64,000 nucleotides of DNA from Nocardioides sp. URHA0032 (GTDB lineage: Bacteria > Actinomycetota > Actinomycetes > Propionibacteriales > Nocardioidaceae): positions 62,001 through 126,000 of the forward strand of contig NZ_JIAV01000014.1 of the NCBI RefSeq assembly GCF_000620645.1, in the 5' to 3' direction. Position 1 is the first letter of the stretch; each line of letters opens with the position of its first letter. The position numbers and the translations under genes are program-made. The notes below the pieces were generated by a model that was not told where the DNA came from, made no database searches, and saw nothing but the letters and a program-made list of their open reading frames with translations. Positions 51,337 to 60,450 of this stretch are shown one piece after another.

Positions 51337-52098
51337 ATGCGCCTCGCGACCTTCAACATCCTGCACGGGCGGCACCCCGCCGACGACCACGTCGAGCCGG
51401 CGCGGCTGGCCCAGGCGGTCCGCGACCTGGACGCCGACGTCCTCGCCCTCCAGGAGGTGGACCGCAACCAGGCGAGGTCCGCGCACGCCGACCTCACCGC
51501 CGTGGCGGCGGAGGCGATGGGTGCGGTGGACCACCGCTTCGTCGCGGCCCTCCACGGCAGTCCGGCGACCTGGACCGCCGCGACCGGCGACGAGCAGCCG
51601 GACGCGGCCGCCTACGGCATCGCCCTGCTCACCCGCTACCCGGTCCGCGCCTGGCAGGTGGTCCGGCTGGCCCCGGCCCCGACACCGGTGCCGATGTGGT
51701 TCCGCGGCAGCCGGCTGCCGACGCTGGTGCGCGACGAGCCGCGGGTCGCCGTCGCCGCCGAGGTCGAGTCGCCGCTCGGGTGCGTGACGGTCGTGAACAC
51801 GCACCTGTCGTTCCTGCGGTCGTGGAACCGGCGGCAGCTGCGCCGGGTCGTCGCCGCCGTCGGCACCGCGCCGCGGCCGCTCGTGCTGGTCGGCGACCTC
51901 AACATGGGCCCGGCGCCGGCCAGGGCGGTCACGCGCCTGCGACCGATCGCGGTGCACGCGACGTTCCCCGCCGACGCGCCGCGCGAGCAGATCGACCACG
52001 TGCTCCTCGACGGGCAGCTCGGCGTGACCGCCACGGCGGCCGCCCGATTCCCGCTGTCCGACCACCGGGCGCTGGTCGTCGACCTGGCGCCAGGCTGA
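51337..52098 (+). CDS. Endonuclease/exonuclease/phosphatase-family hydrolase
   Basis: 253 aa. The EEP motifs are present: MRLATFNILHGRH, LALQEVDRNQARS (metal Glu), NTHLSFLRSWNRRQL, LVGDLNMGPAPARAV and the C-terminal LSDHRALVVDL. No signal peptide. The family includes sphingomyelinases, inositol phosphatases and DNases; the substrate is not clear. Its stop is 5 nt from the convergent pfkA. Confidence 0.87.
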   Translation: MRLATFNILHGRHPADDHVEPARLAQAVRDLDADVLALQEVDRNQARSAHADLTAVAAEAMGAVDHRFVAALHGSPATWTAATGDEQPDAAAYGIALLTRYPVRAWQVVRLAPAPTPVPMWFRGSRLPTLVRDEPRVAVAAEVESPLGCVTVVNTHLSFLRSWNRRQLRRVVAAVGTAPRPLVLVGDLNMGPAPARAVTRLRPIAVHATFPADAPREQIDHVLLDGQLGVTATAAARFPLSDHRALVVDLAPG

Positions 52099-52103
52099 CG
52101 CCG

Positions 52104-53144
52104 TCAGCCGAAGAAGACCTGTGCCTCGGCGTACTCCTCGGGGCTGACCAGCTTCAGGGCGCCGGTGCCCTCGATGAGCGGCACCCGCACGATCTTCGTG
52201 CCGCGCAGCGCCATCATGGTGCCGAAGTCGCCGTCCGCGACCGCGTCGATCGCCTGGAGCCCGAAGCGGGTGGCGAGCCAGCGGTCGAACGCCGTCGGCG
52301 TGCCGCCGCGCTGGATGTGGCCGAGCACGACCGCCCGCGCCTCCTTGCCGGTGCGCTGCTCGATCTCGTGGGAGAGCCGGTCCCCGATGCCGCCGAGCCG
52401 GACGTGCCCGAAGGCGTCCAGCTCCCCGGACACCAGCGTCATGCCCTCCCCGTCGGAGGTGCTCTCGCGCGGGACCGCTCCCTCGGACACGACGAGGATC
52501 GGCGCGTAGTGGGACTCGAACCGGCTCTCGACCAGGGCGCACACCTCCTCGATGTCGAACGGCTGCTCGGGGATCAGCACGATGTTCGCGCCGCCGGCGA
52601 TGCCCGAGTGCAGTGCGATCCAGCCCGCGTGCCGCCCCATCACCTCGACGACGAGCACCCGGTGGTGGGACTCGGCGGTGGTGTGCAACCGGTCGATCGC
52701 CTCGGTCGCGATGTTGACCGCGGTGTCGAAGCCGAATGTGAAGTCGGTGCCGGAGAGGTCGTTGTCGATCGTCTTCGGGACGCCGACGACGTTCACCCCG
52801 AGGTCGGCGAGCTTGGTGGCGACGCCGAGGGTGTCCTCGCCGCCGATGGCGACCAACGCGTCGACGCCGTCGGTCGCGAGGTTCTGCTTGATCCGCTCCA
52901 CGCCGTTCTCGAGCTTGAACGGGTTGGTCCTGGACGAGCCGAGGATGGTGCCGCCACGCGGGAGGATGCCCCGGCACTGCTCGATGCCGAGCTCCATGGT
53001 CACGCCCTCGAGCGGGCCGCGCCAGCCGTCCCGGTAGCCGACGAACTCGAAGCCGTGCTCCTTGACCCCCTTGCGCACGACCGCCCGGATGACGGCGTTC
53101 AGGCCGGGGCAGTCCCCGCCTCCGGTGAGCACTCCGACGCGCAT
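52104..53144 (-). CDS. 6-Phosphofructokinase, PPi-dependent type predicted
   Basis: 346 aa group III phosphofructokinase. GGGDCPGLNA (8-17), GGEDTLG (101-107), PKTIDNDL (123-130), EVMGRHAGWIAL and HIQRGGTPTAFDR are diagnostic. The residues that set the phosphoryl donor are Asp104 and Lys124, where ATP enzymes such as E. coli PfkA have Gly104/Gly124. Asp+Lys is the signature of pyrophosphate-dependent enzymes such as that of Amycolatopsis methanolica. The ATG at 53144 follows AGGAG by 5 nt. Donor choice is inferred. Confidence 0.88.
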   Translation of the reverse strand: MRVGVLTGGGDCPGLNAVIRAVVRKGVKEHGFEFVGYRDGWRGPLEGVTMELGIEQCRGILPRGGTILGSSRTNPFKLENGVERIKQNLATDGVDALVAIGGEDTLGVATKLADLGVNVVGVPKTIDNDLSGTDFTFGFDTAVNIATEAIDRLHTTAESHHRVLVVEVMGRHAGWIALHSGIAGGANIVLIPEQPFDIEEVCALVESRFESHYAPILVVSEGAVPRESTSDGEGMTLVSGELDAFGHVRLGGIGDRLSHEIEQRTGKEARAVVLGHIQRGGTPTAFDRWLATRFGLQAIDAVADGDFGTMMALRGTKIVRVPLIEGTGALKLVSPEEYAEAQVFFG

Positions 53145-53227
53145 GACCACTCCTGATCAAAAGGTTTGGATCGTTCACAACAAACAGGGCGACTCTAGTG
53201 GGACGCGCGGACCGGTAGAAAGGCCCG

Positions 53228-54637
53228 GTGCCCCCCGTGACCAGAGCCTCCCTGACCGTGGACCCGGCTGCCCGGGTCGGCCCCGTCGACCGCCGCCTCT
53301 TCGGGTCGTTCGTCGAGCACATGGGCCGCTGCGTCCACACCGGGATCTTCGAGCCGGGCCACCCCGCGGCCGACGAGCGCGGCTTCCGGGCCGACGTGCT
53401 CGACCTGATCCGCGAGCTCGGGCCGTCGATGATCCGCTACCCCGGCGGCAACTTCGTGTCCGGCTACCGCTGGGAGGATGGCGTCGGCCCGGTGGCCGAG
53501 CGACCGAGGCGGCTGGACCTCGCGTGGCACGCGGTCGAGCCGAACACGTTCGGGACCGACGAGTTCGTCGCGTGGTGCCGCGCGGCCGCCGTCGAGCCGA
53601 TGCTCGCCGTCAACCTCGGGACCCGCGGCGTGCAGGAGGCCGTCGACCTCCTCGAGTACTGCAACCACCCCGGCGGGACCCGCCTGTCGGACCAGCGGCG
53701 CGCGAACGGCTCTCCCGACCCGCACGACGTCCGCGTCTGGTGCCTCGGCAACGAGATGGACGGGCCGTGGCAGATCGGGCACCGCTCGGCGGCGGAGTAC
53801 GGCGCGCTCGCGGGCCGGACCGCCCGGGCGATGAAGATGCTGGACCCCCGGATCGAGCTCGTCGCGTGCGGGAGCTCGAACAGCGGCATGCCGACGTTCG
53901 GCGCCTGGGAGGCGACGGTGCTCGAGCACTGCTACGACGCCGTCGACCACGTGTCGCTGCACAGCTACTACGACCCCACCGGGAAGTCCGTCGGCGAGTT
54001 CCTCGCCGGCGCTGCGGATCTGGACCGGGCCATCGACGCGGTGGTCGCGACCGCCGACCACGTCGGCGCCCGGCTCAGGTCTCGCCGGAGGCTCGGGGTC
54101 TCGGTGGACGAGTGGAACGTCTGGTACTACTCCGCGTGGGACCCCGAGGCGGTCGCCGAGTGGCGCGAGGCCGGGCCGCTGATCGAGGACACCTACGACG
54201 ACGTGGACGCGACCATGGTCGCCTCGCTGCTCGTGACCCTGCTCCGGCACGCGGACCGGGTGCACCTGGCCTGCCTGGCCCAGCTGGTGAACGTGATCGC
54301 GCCGATCCGCACCGAGCCGGGCGGGCGCGCGTGGAAGCAGAGCATCTTCGAGCCGTTCGCGGCGATCGCGGGTGCCGCGCGCGGCGACGTGCTCGACGTG
54401 CGGCCCCGCGTCGCGACGTACGAGAGCGAGTCGGGCGACGTGCCCCTGGTCGACGCGACGGCGACGTACGACGAGGCGTCGGGCGCCGTGGCGCTGGTGC
54501 TCGTCAACCGCTCGACCGAGCCGGCCGAGGTCGCCGTCGACGCGCGAGCGCTCGGCCTCGCCACCTTCGACGTCCGGCTGGACCCGGTCTCGTGGCGGCT
54601 GGTCAGGCCGGGGCCTGCTGCCCCGCCCGGTTCGTGA
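53228..54637 (+). CDS. GH51 alpha-L-arabinofuranosidase
   Basis: 469 aa. No signal peptide, so intracellular. FGSFVEHMGRCVHTGIFEPGH near the start and MIRYPGGNFVSGYRWEDGVGP are GH51 blocks. Glu176 in WCLGNEMDGPW is the acid/base and Glu295 in VDEWNVWY the nucleophile. It removes terminal arabinofuranose from oligosaccharides. Start GTG at 53228 (AAAGG upstream). It overlaps the convergent MFS gene by 35 nt. No other arabinose gene is nearby. Confidence 0.93.
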   Translation: MPPVTRASLTVDPAARVGPVDRRLFGSFVEHMGRCVHTGIFEPGHPAADERGFRADVLDLIRELGPSMIRYPGGNFVSGYRWEDGVGPVAERPRRLDLAWHAVEPNTFGTDEFVAWCRAAAVEPMLAVNLGTRGVQEAVDLLEYCNHPGGTRLSDQRRANGSPDPHDVRVWCLGNEMDGPWQIGHRSAAEYGALAGRTARAMKMLDPRIELVACGSSNSGMPTFGAWEATVLEHCYDAVDHVSLHSYYDPTGKSVGEFLAGAADLDRAIDAVVATADHVGARLRSRRRLGVSVDEWNVWYYSAWDPEAVAEWREAGPLIEDTYDDVDATMVASLLVTLLRHADRVHLACLAQLVNVIAPIRTEPGGRAWKQSIFEPFAAIAGAARGDVLDVRPRVATYESESGDVPLVDATATYDEASGAVALVLVNRSTEPAEVAVDARALGLATFDVRLDPVSWRLVRPGPAAPPGS

Positions 54638-55853
54638 CCCGCAGCGCGGCCTCCGGCAGCACCCGGCCGAGCTGGACGGCGAGCAGGGAGCCGACCAGGC
54701 TCAGCGCGGCGAGCGCCAGCCAGATCGGCGACGAGCCACGGGCCAGCAGCCAGGCGAACGCGACGGGCGCGACCGCGCCGGAGATCGTCCAGGCCAGCTG
54801 CATCAGCGAGAGGTAGCGGCCGCGCAGGTGCTCCGGCGCGGCCTCGGCACCGAGCGCGCCGAGGACCGGGCCGCCGAGCAGCTCACCGCCGGTGTACACG
54901 ACCGAGCCCACCAGCACCACGACGGTCGCGAGCACGACGGAGACCGCGGTCGCGCCCACCAGCACGACGAACGAGGCAGCGAACACCAGGTTCGTCAGCA
55001 CCAGGACCCGCCAGCGGTGGTGGCCGGTCATGCCACGGACGACCAGGCCCTGGCCGAAGCCGACCATCACCGTGTTGATCGTGAACACCGCGCCGGTCAC
55101 CCAGCCCGGCAGGCCGAGCACCGTGACCGCGTAGATCGGCATCGCGAAGTTGAGCGCCATCATCGCGGTCGAGTAGCAGAGCTGGACGAGCCACAGCAGC
55201 CGGTAGGGCCGGTCCCGGAGCACGGTCGCCCAGGCCCCCTCGGGCGACCGGTGCCCGCTCGGCGCGGTGGGCGGCACGGCGAGGAGCAGCAGGAAGGCGA
55301 CGGCGTACGACACCGCGTTGACCAGCACGACCGACAGGTACGCCTCGTGCGTCCCGATCGTGATCGCGAGGCCGGACAGCAGGCCGCCGGCCGCGAACCC
55401 GACGTTGCGCAGTGCGCCGAGGAAGCCGAACCACTTCTCCCGCTCCCCCGGCTGGGAGATCGCGGCGACGATGTTGCCGTACGACCCCCAGAACGCGGTG
55501 CGGCCGACCGCGACCACCACGGTCCAGAGCGTGAGGCCGAGGAACGAGTCGGTGACCAGGTAGGCCAGGAAGCCGACGAACTGGGCCAGGTTGCCGGCGA
55601 GCAGCACCCGCTTCGCGCCGTACCGATCGACGATGCCGCCGAGGAGCGGGCCGGCCGGGATGGCGGCTGCCGACGCGACCGAGATCGCGGCGCCGATCTG
55701 CACCAGGCTCAGGTCGGTGGTGACGAGGAAGTAGAGCATCGACACCGGCATGAACACGCCGCTGCCGACCGCGTCGATCGCGATCGCGGTGACGAACCGG
55801 CGGTGGTGGCCGAGGGAGGGGAAGCCGAGCTTGTCGGTGACGCGATCGAGCAC
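54603..55853 (-). CDS. MFS transporter
   Basis: 416 aa with 12 predicted membrane helices. GGIVDRYGAKRVLLAGN (about 70-86) is the conserved loop 2-3 motif, and AFWGSYGNIVAAISQPGEREKWFGFLGALRNVGFAAGG is typical of multidrug-type members. GTG start at 55853 after GGAGGATGGG. The substrate is unknown. Divergent from the DUF1028 gene by 60 nt. Confidence 0.88.
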   Translation of the reverse strand: MLDRVTDKLGFPSLGHHRRFVTAIAIDAVGSGVFMPVSMLYFLVTTDLSLVQIGAAISVASAAAIPAGPLLGGIVDRYGAKRVLLAGNLAQFVGFLAYLVTDSFLGLTLWTVVVAVGRTAFWGSYGNIVAAISQPGEREKWFGFLGALRNVGFAAGGLLSGLAITIGTHEAYLSVVLVNAVSYAVAFLLLLAVPPTAPSGHRSPEGAWATVLRDRPYRLLWLVQLCYSTAMMALNFAMPIYAVTVLGLPGWVTGAVFTINTVMVGFGQGLVVRGMTGHHRWRVLVLTNLVFAASFVVLVGATAVSVVLATVVVLVGSVVYTGGELLGGPVLGALGAEAAPEHLRGRYLSLMQLAWTISGAVAPVAFAWLLARGSSPIWLALAALSLVGSLLAVQLGRVLPEAALRVTNRAGQQAPA

Positions 55854-55913
55854 CCGCCCATCCTCCGGCTTCGACCCCGCTCGAGAGCAAATCGTTATCG
55901 GTAGTGTCGCGTC

Positions 55914-56735
55914 ATGACGTTCTCGATCGTGGCCCGCTCCGCCGACGGCCGGTCCTGGGGCGTGGCCGTCGCCTCGAAGTTCCTCGCCGTGGGCTCCCCC
56001 GTCCCCGCAGCCGTCGCCGGAGTCGGTGCGATCGCCACCCAGGCCGACGCCAACGTGGCCTACAAGGGCCAGGCGCTGGCCCACCTCGACGACGGCGCGA
56101 CCGCGTCCGTCGCGCTCCAGCGGCTGCTCGAGGACGACGAGGGCCGCGACCACCGGCAGGTCGGGATCGTCGACGTCGACGGCGGCGCCGCCAGCCACAC
56201 CGGCCCCGCGTGCCTGGACTGGGCGGGCGGCGTGACCGGCGACGGGTACGCGATCCAGGGCAACATCCTCACCGGCGAGGAGGTCGTCCAGGCGATACAG
56301 GCCGCGTGGCTGGCCTCGCCCGAGGACGCCCCGCTCGCCCGCCGGCTGCTCGCGGCGCTGGTCGCGGGCGACGAGGCCGGCGGTGACTCCCGCGGCCGGC
56401 AGTCGGCGGCCGTGCTGGTCGTGGAGGACGGTGCCGGGTACGGCGGCCTCGACGACATCGCCGTCGACCTGCGGGTCGACGACCACGAGCAGCCGATCCC
56501 CGAGCTGACCCGGCTGCTCGACCTCAGCGACCTCTACCTGACGGCCTCCACCGAGGACGAGAAGGTGCCGGTCACGCCCGAGCTCGAGGCCGAGCTCGAG
56601 GAGCTCGCCCGGGCCGCCGGCGCCCGCGACTTCCCGGCCTGGGTCGGCACCCAGAACTACGAGATGCGCGTCGCCGCGGACGGTTCCTGGATCGACCGGA
56701 AGGTCCTGGAGATCATCCGGGCCGCCCGCGCATGA
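55914..56735 (+). CDS. DUF1028-family Ntn-hydrolase-like protein
   Basis: 273 aa. MTFSIVARSADGRSWGVAVASKFLAVGSPVPAA is the DUF1028 N terminus, with Thr2 as a possible Ntn nucleophile after Met removal. VGAIATQADANVAYKGQAL and GYAIQGNILTGEEVVQA follow. A C-terminal peptidoglycan-binding-like tail (about 215-273) is seen in many members. Activity is unknown. It is coupled to glpK by an ATGA overlap. Confidence 0.88.
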   Translation: MTFSIVARSADGRSWGVAVASKFLAVGSPVPAAVAGVGAIATQADANVAYKGQALAHLDDGATASVALQRLLEDDEGRDHRQVGIVDVDGGAASHTGPACLDWAGGVTGDGYAIQGNILTGEEVVQAIQAAWLASPEDAPLARRLLAALVAGDEAGGDSRGRQSAAVLVVEDGAGYGGLDDIAVDLRVDDHEQPIPELTRLLDLSDLYLTASTEDEKVPVTPELEAELEELARAAGARDFPAWVGTQNYEMRVAADGSWIDRKVLEIIRAARA

Positions 56736-58198
56736 GCGTCCTCGCGATCGACGCCGGGACGACCGGCGTCACCGCGGTCGTCGTCGAGCAGGACGGGTCC
56801 ATCGCGGCGAAGGGCTACCAGGAGTTCGCGCAGCACTTCCCCCGGCCGGGCTGGGTCGAGCACGCGCCGGAGGAGATCTGGCAGGCCACCCTCGAGGCGA
56901 CCCGCCAGGTCCTGGCCTCCCACGACGCCGGCCGGCTCCGGGCGGTCGGCATCACCAACCAGCGCGAGACCGTGCTGCTGTGGGACCGCGAGACCCTCGG
57001 CTCGCCACGCAGGGCGATCGTCTGGCAGGACCGGCGTACCGCCGACCTGTGCACGCGGCTGCGCGACGAGGGCCACGAGGAGCGGGTCAGCGAGCTGACC
57101 GGGCTGCGCCTCGACCCGTACTTCTCCGGCACCAAGCTGATGTGGCTGCGCGAGAACGAGCCGCACACCTGGGCGCTCGTCGAGTCCGGGCGGTACGCCG
57201 TCGGCACCGTGGACTCGTACCTCATCGCGCGGATGACCCGCGGGACCTACCACGTCACCGACGTCTCGAACGCGTCGCGCACGCTGCTGATGGACCTCGC
57301 CGCCGGAGACTGGTCCGACGAGCTCTGCGACCTGTTCGGCGTCCCCCGCGACGCGCTGCCGGAGCTGGTGCCGAACTGGGGCGAGATCGCCACGACCGAC
57401 CCGAAGTCGTTCCTCGACCTGTCGCTCCCGATCGCGGGGGTCGCCGGCGACCAGCAGTCCGCGCTCTTCGGCCAGACCTGCTTCGACGAGGGCGACTCGA
57501 AGTGCACCTACGGCACCGGCTCGTTCGTGCTCTCCAACACCGGAACGTCGATCCAGCGCTCCGACGCCGGCCTGCTGGCGACCGCCGCGTGGCGCTCGCC
57601 GGACGGCGAGCTGACCTACGCCAGCGAGGGCGCGATCTTCGTCACCGGCGCCGCCGTGCAGTGGCTGCGCGACGGGCTGCAGATCGTCGGCTCGGCCGCC
57701 GAGACGCAGGCGATCGCCGGGACCGTCCGCGACACCGAGGGCGTGGTGTTCGTGCCCGCGCTGACCGGGCTGGGCGCCCCGCACTGGGACCCGCGCGCCC
57801 GCGGCCTGATCATCGGCATCACCCGGGGCACGACCCGCGCCCACATCGTCCGGGCGACGCTCGAGGCGATCGCGTTCGAGGTCCGCGACGTGCTGGAGAC
57901 GATGCCCGCGCTGTCGTCGCTACGGGTGGACGGCGGCGCGGCCGCGAACGACCTGCTCTGCCAGGTGCAGGCCGACCAGGTCGGCGTACCGGTGGAGCGG
58001 CCGAAGGTCGTGGAGACCACCGCCCTGGGCGCAGCGTTCCTCGCCGGCCTCGGCGCCGGCGTCTGGGACTCCACCGACGACCTGCGGCACACCTGGAGCC
58101 TGGACCGCCGCTTCGAGCCGGGCGGGGACCGGGCGGCCGCGGACGCGGCGCACGCCCGGTGGCGGGACGCGGTCGAGCGCTCGAAGGGCTGGGCCTAG
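56732..58198 (+). CDS. glpK: Glycerol kinase
   Basis: 488 aa FGGY-family kinase producing sn-glycerol 3-phosphate. IDAGTTGVTAVVVEQDG, NQRETVLLWDRETL, AIVWQDRRTADLC, LDPYFSGTKLMW, TVDSYLIARMTRG, GVAGDQQSALFGQTCF, CTYGTGSFVLSNTG and LRVDGGAAANDLLCQVQAD are all GlpK signatures. Length is normal. It overlaps DUF1028 upstream and the convergent coiled-coil gene by 4 nt. No glpF or glpD is seen beside it. Confidence 0.95.
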   Translation: MSVLAIDAGTTGVTAVVVEQDGSIAAKGYQEFAQHFPRPGWVEHAPEEIWQATLEATRQVLASHDAGRLRAVGITNQRETVLLWDRETLGSPRRAIVWQDRRTADLCTRLRDEGHEERVSELTGLRLDPYFSGTKLMWLRENEPHTWALVESGRYAVGTVDSYLIARMTRGTYHVTDVSNASRTLLMDLAAGDWSDELCDLFGVPRDALPELVPNWGEIATTDPKSFLDLSLPIAGVAGDQQSALFGQTCFDEGDSKCTYGTGSFVLSNTGTSIQRSDAGLLATAAWRSPDGELTYASEGAIFVTGAAVQWLRDGLQIVGSAAETQAIAGTVRDTEGVVFVPALTGLGAPHWDPRARGLIIGITRGTTRAHIVRATLEAIAFEVRDVLETMPALSSLRVDGGAAANDLLCQVQADQVGVPVERPKVVETTALGAAFLAGLGAGVWDSTDDLRHTWSLDRRFEPGGDRAAADAAHARWRDAVERSKGWA

Positions 58199-59091
58199 CT
58201 CCGCAGCTTCTCGAGCGCCGCGGCCGCGGCATCCCGGGACCTGGTCGCCTCCCGGACGCCGGCCTCGGCCTCGTCGCGGGTGTCCTCGGCGTCGGAGAGC
58301 TCGTCGTCGACCTCCTCGGCCGTCGACTCGAGCTCCGCGATCCTCCCGCGCAGCTCGTCGATCTCGGCCTGGAGCTGCAGGCTGCGGGCCTCGAGCTCGT
58401 CGTACGCCGACCGCGCGCCGTCGTACGCCTGGGTGGCCTCGTCCAGCTGGGACTGGGCGGCGGCGAGCGCCTGCTCGGCGGCCTCGACCGCCTTCCGGTC
58501 CGCCTCGGGGTCGGGCACCACGTGCAGCTCGGGCCGCGGCGGCGGCTCCACCTCCCGGGCGCTGGCGCTGAACCCGATCGCCTCCGGCACGGCGACCGCT
58601 CCCGCGAGGTCCGCCGGGTCGAGGCCGGTCGAGGACAGCGCGGCGACCAGCATCCCGCTGCGCACCGCGAGGCCGCACTGCTCGTCGACCATCGCGGCGG
58701 TCAGCGTGGCCTCGACCTGGTCGGCGACCGCGTCGGTGACCTTGGTGCCCTCCTCGCGAGCGGTGCGCCGGGCCTGGGTGGTGACCGCCGCGGTGAGCTG
58801 CCGCCGCTGCCGGGTCAGCTCGCGCAGCGCGTCGCCCGACATCGACGCCTGCGCCTCGCGCAGCGCGGCACCCACGGACAGCACCTGCTCGACCTGCTCG
58901 GTCTCGCGGCGGACCAGGAGGTTCACGACCCACGCCGCGACCGACGGCTTGCGCAGGGCCTTGACCTGCTTGCCCAGGTCGGCGCCCTTCAGCTCCTTCG
59001 CCTTCGCGTCCCGGGCGGGGGTGAACTCGGGCAGCGACAGGCCGTAGAGCTCGTCCGCGATGCTCAGCAGGTCCGTGGACTGGTCGGCCAT
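58195..59091 (-). CDS. Coiled-coil protein of unknown function
   Basis: 298 aa. The N-terminal half (1-160) is helical with KALRKPSVAAWVVNLLVRR. A linker (EVEPPPRPELHVVPDPE) leads to a long charged coiled coil (about 190-290). Such proteins are common in Nocardioidaceae near plsC, but I know no function. Start ATG at 59091; its stop overlaps glpK. Confidence 0.75.
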   Translation of the reverse strand: MADQSTDLLSIADELYGLSLPEFTPARDAKAKELKGADLGKQVKALRKPSVAAWVVNLLVRRETEQVEQVLSVGAALREAQASMSGDALRELTRQRRQLTAAVTTQARRTAREEGTKVTDAVADQVEATLTAAMVDEQCGLAVRSGMLVAALSSTGLDPADLAGAVAVPEAIGFSASAREVEPPPRPELHVVPDPEADRKAVEAAEQALAAAQSQLDEATQAYDGARSAYDELEARSLQLQAEIDELRGRIAELESTAEEVDDELSDAEDTRDEAEAGVREATRSRDAAAAALEKLRS

Positions 59092-59101
59092 GCGGGTGAT
59101 C

Positions 59102-59944
59102 CTAGGAGTCCCGCCGGACGAGGTGCGCGGCCCACATCCGCTCGTACAGCTCGCGCAGCTCGTCCTCGTCGAGGTCGTCGAGCGGCAGGTGCAGGTCGGC
59201 GAGGGCCGTGCACCACGTCCCGAACGTCGCCAGCTCGGTCTCGGTGGTGCCGCCGGCGCCGACCCGCGTGAGCAGGCAGCCGCGCAGGGTGGCCGCGCCG
59301 CCGGCGTACCGGCGCTGGACGACGAGCACCTTCGAGAACCGTCCGGTCCCGGGCGCGGACAGCTCCGCGTGCGAGGCGAGCAGGTCCGCGGGCTCCGTCG
59401 GGCGCGACGTCACCTCGACCCCGGTGAAGCTGCCCGTGGCGTCGTGGCGGAACGACCAGCCGTCGGGGCGCACCTCGTCGACGACGTAGGTGAAGGGGTC
59501 CTGCCGGTGCTCGCCGACGACCAGCGGCAGCGGATCGCGGAACGCGTCGCCGAGCCCGACGTCGACCCACCACTCGCCGCCGGGGTTGGCGGAGGTCGGC
59601 AGCCCCGCGACCTGGAGGACGAGGTGGTTGAGGAAGTCCCCGTGGCGGTCCCACTCGTCGGTCCAGACGTGACCGTGGCGCCGGGTGACGTCGTACCCCA
59701 GCTCCCTCAGCACGAGCTCGATCGCGCCGTTCTGGTGGAAGCAGTACCCGGCCCGGCCGAGCTCGCCGACCCGCTCCAGCGACGCGACGGCGTCCACGGA
59801 CGGCGGCCGGCCGAGCATCACGCCGAGGTTCTCGTACGGCACCCGCTCGAGGTGCCGCCGGTGCAGGAGCACCAGGGTCTCCAGGGTCGGTGGCGGCGGG
59901 ATGTCGAAGCCGAGGCGGCTCAGGTACGCCGCGGTCGCGCTCAC
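59102..59944 (-). CDS. nat: Arylamine N-acetyltransferase
   Basis: 280 aa. The catalytic triad is visible: Cys68 in GRAGYCFHQN, His107 in NHLVLQV and Asp128 in WWVDVGLGD. VPYENLGVMLGRPP fits the N-terminal acyl-transfer domain. In mycobacteria NAT is linked to lipid and cholesterol metabolism; the substrate here is unknown. The GTG at 59944 overlaps the flavin reductase stop (GTGA). Confidence 0.9.
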   Translation of the reverse strand: MSATAAYLSRLGFDIPPPPTLETLVLLHRRHLERVPYENLGVMLGRPPSVDAVASLERVGELGRAGYCFHQNGAIELVLRELGYDVTRRHGHVWTDEWDRHGDFLNHLVLQVAGLPTSANPGGEWWVDVGLGDAFRDPLPLVVGEHRQDPFTYVVDEVRPDGWSFRHDATGSFTGVEVTSRPTEPADLLASHAELSAPGTGRFSKVLVVQRRYAGGAATLRGCLLTRVGAGGTTETELATFGTWCTALADLHLPLDDLDEDELRELYERMWAAHLVRRDS

Positions 59945-60450
59945 CGGCCGGGGCGCACGTAGCGCCCGCGCCGGTGCACGAGCGGCTCCGGGTCGTCGCC
60001 GGCCGTGATCTCGTCCACGGCCAGCGTGAGCAGCGTCGACCAGCCGACCGGGGCCGCCGACTCGAGCGTGGTGCCGACCCAGGTCGCGGCGTCGGCCAGT
60101 CGAGGCCCCCACGCGGTGTCCTCGAAGGTCCCGGTGCGGAAGGGACCGCCCGGTGCGGGGGCGGTGCCGGCGAACGCCTCCGCGAGGTCGCGGTGCGACC
60201 AGGACAGCAGCTGCACGACGGCCCGCCCGGTGCGCGCGACCTCCTCGGCCAGGTCGCTGTCCGGGTCGACCAGCGCCAGCACCCGCGCCGGCTCACCGTT
60301 GGCGACCATCAGCGAGCTCACCGTCAGGCCGGCGCGCTCACCGTCCCCTCCGGCCGTGACCAGGGCGACCGTCCCGGTGAGCCGGCCGCGGAGCCGGCGT
60401 ACCGGGTCGGGCTCGGGATCGGCGAACGGGTGGCTGGAGTGGATGGTCAA
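59941..60450 (-). CDS. Flavin reductase-family protein
   Basis: 169 aa split-barrel flavin-binding protein. LTGTVALVTAGGDGERAGLTVSSLMVANGEPARVLALV is the flavin reductase-like core. Members supply reduced FMN to monooxygenases or act as oxidoreductases. The start is a TTG at 60450 that overlaps the plsC stop (TTGA); no ATG or GTG lies nearby upstream in frame. Partner unknown. Confidence 0.83.
   Translation of the reverse strand: MTIHSSHPFADPEPDPVRRLRGRLTGTVALVTAGGDGERAGLTVSSLMVANGEPARVLALVDPDSDLAEEVARTGRAVVQLLSWSHRDLAEAFAGTAPAPGGPFRTGTFEDTAWGPRLADAATWVGTTLESAAPVGWSTLLTLAVDEITAGDDPEPLVHRRGRYVRPGR

Noticed and set aside
49215..53156. A plus-strand open frame of about 1,300 codons across the permease and pfkA
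   Set aside because: Antisense shadow of well-supported minus-strand genes with clear family motifs.
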